The notes beneath the pieces are model-generated. The model made no database searches and was not told where the DNA came from. It worked only from the letters and a program-made list of their open reading frames with translations. Both the position numbers and the translations under genes were made by a program. Shown piece after piece: positions 32,084 to 33,709 of a DNA stretch of 33,709 nucleotides. Position 1 is the first letter of the stretch; each line of letters opens with the position of its first letter. The DNA is taken from positions 1 through 33,709 of IMG/VR virus record IMGVR_UViG_3300032173_000021. One strand, 5' to 3'. The DNA comes from a virus.

Positions 32084-32473
32084 CTAACTCCCGTCTCCGT
32101 TCGATTTCACGGGCTCTTCGGGTTGGGATTTGCTAGCTTCACGGTCTCCGTTGATCCGCCTCTGGAGCGATTCTCTTTCCAGTTCGTCGGCCAAGCGGAA
32201 GTTGCTGACCTTGTTTTGTTGCTCTGCGATGGCCCTGGTGGTCTCAACGATGTTCGGCATCTGCTCATTGATTCCGTAGCCGGTGGTCAGCCGCATCGCG
32301 CGGTCAAACAGAATGTCGCGCTCTTTGCCGATCTTCTCGTTCTCATCTTCCAGCCGACGCACCGTTTCCTGAAGACCCAAGACAGTTTCCTCCAGCCGCG
32401 CCACACTGGGGAATAGTAACGAGAGCCAAGATTTCCTTGCCCGATTATCGGACGTGCCGATGTCAACTCGCAT
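32084..32473 (-). CDS. Small coiled-coil protein before the portal (129 aa)
   Basis: Residues about 25-60 (VARLEETVLGLQETVRRLED and on) form a clear coiled coil. A helical domain follows with LTTGYGINEQMPNIVETTRAI, and the tail is polar and unstructured. The ATG overlaps the previous stop by one base. A palindrome copy lies in codons 7-11 (TSDNR). It might be a small packaging or virion assembly factor, by position; the family is unknown. Confidence 0.6.
   Translation of the reverse strand: MRVDIGTSDNRARKSWLSLLFPSVARLEETVLGLQETVRRLEDENEKIGKERDILFDRAMRLTTGYGINEQMPNIVETTRAIAEQQNKVSNFRLADELERESLQRRINGDREASKSQPEEPVKSNGDGS
32439..32453. repeat. 15-base palindrome copy (14/15), GCCCGATTATCGGAC
   Basis: It lies at the N-terminus of the 129-aa protein, where it encodes TSDNR, as in the copy at 14692. 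Confidence 0.7.
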
Positions 32474-32685
32474 TAGTCACGGTTCCTTGAGGATGGTAGG
32501 TGGTGGGCGATCTTCTTGCGCTTCCGCAAACGACCCAATGTCTGAGCGAGATTGGCCTCTCTCCCTAGCGTACCGCCTGCGTGTTTTTCCTTCTGTGCGT
32601 AGGCACTCGTGCTCATTCCCGCACGCTTCGCCTTGGCCGAGAACGCTCCTGGGTGTTTTATCGCTCCTTTGATCCAGTTGGCCAT
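32473..32685 (-). CDS. Small basic phage protein (70 aa)
   Basis: It starts MANWIKGAIKHPGAFSAKAK and contains a helical basic part RLRKRKKIAHH. Similar short proteins with an NWI-GA-KHPGA start are common near portal and packaging genes of tailed phages; the function is unknown. GGAGACTGAAC lies before the ATG (32685). The C-terminus HLPSSRNRD is shared with the next gene upstream. Confidence 0.7.
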   Translation of the reverse strand: MANWIKGAIKHPGAFSAKAKRAGMSTSAYAQKEKHAGGTLGREANLAQTLGRLRKRKKIAHHLPSSRNRD

Positions 32686-32687
32686 GT

Positions 32688-32912
32688 TCAGTCTCCTCGG
32701 TTCCGCGATGACGGCAGATGCATTCGCTTCACCTTACGCCGTGTCTTTCCTCTTTGCAAGGCCCGAGCATACTTGCTGCGCTTCCCCGGAGACAATTCCA
32801 TGATCCCCGCATGAGCACTCTCGGCACTCAGTCCCTTCGGGGCATTTCGGGCCGTGTGATGAGCGATGGCCTGCATGAGACCGTACTGGGCTGGGCTAAC
32901 TATTTTCGGCAT
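32688..32912 (-). CDS. Small basic phage protein (74 aa)
   Basis: It starts MPKIVSPAQYGLMQAIAH, a start I associate with small phage proteins near packaging genes, then has a basic part with KRSKYARALQRGKTRRKVKR. The C-terminus HLPSSRNRGD matches that of its neighbour at the protein level although the DNA codons differ. It could bind DNA or a packaging protein; this is inference. Confidence 0.65.
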   Translation of the reverse strand: MPKIVSPAQYGLMQAIAHHTARNAPKGLSAESAHAGIMELSPGKRSKYARALQRGKTRRKVKRMHLPSSRNRGD

Positions 32913-32924
32913 CGTTCCCCCTAC

Positions 32925-33353
32925 TTATGGCTTCTTTGCCGGCCCCTCGGGGTCGCTAGTCACTATCCACCACCCGCTATCCGCTTCTTCCGGCGGGATG
33001 GGCCTTCCCCGGCGAATGGTGGGCTTCGTTCCAAGCCAGACTTCGAGCACGTTGGAGTTCACGGATTCAATACCGTCCTCATCCACCGCGCGCGCGACGT
33101 AGAACCACCGTCCGCTGCCGGGCGTATCTGAAAACGTCAGGAGAATAATCGGCGCGGTATTCACTTTGAGGCACGTCTCGTCGGTAATCCCTACCTCTCC
33201 CTGCAGTCCGCATCCCTCCGCAGTCTCTGTGCGGTACAGGTTGTAAGTCACCCCCGGTGTGGAAGAGGCATCCCACGATATCGAGACGTTCTGTGCTGCA
33301 CAGGTGAGCGGTAGAAGCACGTCCAGCGCCACGAGGAGCGCAAATCGTTTCAT
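32925..33353 (-). CDS. Secreted fibronectin-III-like protein (142 aa)
   Basis: A signal peptide is clear: MKRFALLVALDVLLPLTCAAQ, with probable cleavage after Ala-Ala. A single fibronectin type III-like domain follows (about 22-108), with VSISWDASSTPGVTYNLYRT and WFYVARAVDEDGIESVNSNV. The C-terminal tail is Pro-rich and charged. Such domains in phages are often on virion surfaces, but here the export signal points to the cell envelope or outside. The ATG overlaps the previous stop (ATGA). The role is unknown. Confidence 0.7.
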   Translation of the reverse strand: MKRFALLVALDVLLPLTCAAQNVSISWDASSTPGVTYNLYRTETAEGCGLQGEVGITDETCLKVNTAPIILLTFSDTPGSGRWFYVARAVDEDGIESVNSNVLEVWLGTKPTIRRGRPIPPEEADSGWWIVTSDPEGPAKKP

Positions 33354-33709
33354 GGGTTGATGATCCTTCGCCGGGCGGCAGAGGCTGCGCCGCCAGCGGC
33401 CTTGTAAGCGGCCATAACCACCTGGATTCTTGTCAGCGACTCGTCTAGCGTTCCGTCGGCCTGGTAAGAGCCGGTGGAACTAACAATCCGCTCCTGCCAT
33501 TGTGCCGTGTCGCCGTCGTATGTCTGATGCACTTCCGTGGCGGGATATGTCCAACCGGACCCCGCCGTCCCGGTGACTGATGCGCTAAATCCTGTTCCCC
33601 AGATGCCAATCAGCAGGTCGTCGGCATTGGTGGTCGAAACCGCCGTGGAGGTATAATCCGTGGTGCTCGTGCTCGTGTTCCCTATTCCGACATCATAGGC
33701 GCTCGCTGT
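33350..33709 (-). CDS. C-terminal end of a Ser/Thr-rich surface-type protein, partial
   Basis: The frame is open to the right window edge (119 residues visible). It contains many Ser/Thr, then STTNADDLLIGIWGTGFSAS, and ends with ESLTRIQVVMAAYKAAGGAA and a short basic tail. The pattern of a beta-sandwich strand followed by a QVVMAAYKAA strand occurs in bacterial secreted proteins next to fibronectin-III domains. The true start lies outside the window; the GTG inside (33532) is not taken as start because the frame continues without a break. Confidence 0.6.
   Translation of the reverse strand, partial: TASAYDVGIGNTSTSTTDYTSTAVSTTNADDLLIGIWGTGFSASVTGTAGSGWTYPATEVHQTYDGDTAQWQERIVSSTGSYQADGTLDESLTRIQVVMAAYKAAGGAASAARRRIINP

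Noticed and set aside
1-33709. tRNA genes, CRISPR arrays, insertion sequences, attachment sites
   Set aside because: I saw no cloverleaf, no regularly spaced repeats, no transposase and no integrase; a dedicated scan was not possible.

Overview
This window looks like about 34 kb of a double-stranded DNA bacteriophage genome, probably short-tailed (podovirus-like). Every gene I can support lies on the minus strand, so the genome reads from right to left. It shows tight gene packing with 1-4 base start/stop overlaps, a capsid, scaffold and portal block, an adaptor and nozzle-like protein, very large internal-virion-type proteins, a tailspike, a lysis block and a replication block. I see no tape measure, tail tube or sheath, and no terminase, DNA polymerase, RNA polymerase, integrase or tRNA. 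Some of these may lie outside the window. The host is unknown. Several proteins have bacterial Sec signal peptides ending in Ala-Gln, which would fit a Gram-negative host, but this is weak evidence.

Layout in transcription order (high to low coordinates). 33709-32925: the end of a Ser/Thr-rich surface-type protein and a small secreted fibronectin-III-like protein. 32912-32084: three small genes next to the portal. 32050-29630: the portal, split near its N-terminus by two in-frame TGA codons. 29521-26874: scaffold-like protein and major capsid protein. 26830-23835: two Cys-containing proteins, a head-tail adaptor candidate, a small beta protein and a decoration-like protein. 23806-16260: large beta-rich tail protein, tailspike with a signal peptide, a fibre-like protein and a GNAT-like protein. 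16252-8749: internal-virion-type proteins of 166, 424 and 1639 aa (the last with a ParB-like domain) with a PAPS-reductase-family gene among them. 8727-7518: two membrane proteins and a SleB-type endolysin.

A sigma70-like promoter at 7438-7410 then seems to start a second unit: XRE-type regulator, small basic protein, PD-(D/E)XK nuclease, coiled-coil protein, KTSC protein and a Gp3-like (recombination directionality factor-like) protein. After a 38-base element come zinc-finger proteins, a truncated cytosine methyltransferase, a helicase-loader/initiator-like protein, a DnaB helicase, a DUF6948-like protein and, at the left edge, a Gly-X dipeptide-repeat protein.

The main non-gene signals are (i) a 15-base palindrome, consensus GTCCGATTATCGGAC, in at least eight places with at most two mismatches each; (ii) a perfect 38-base direct repeat at 3922 and 25160, in both cases in the gap just upstream of a gene; and (iii) three places (portal, DnaB, and a small gene after DnaB) where the protein logic needs one-base frame changes, meaning either errors in this sequence or real gene damage.
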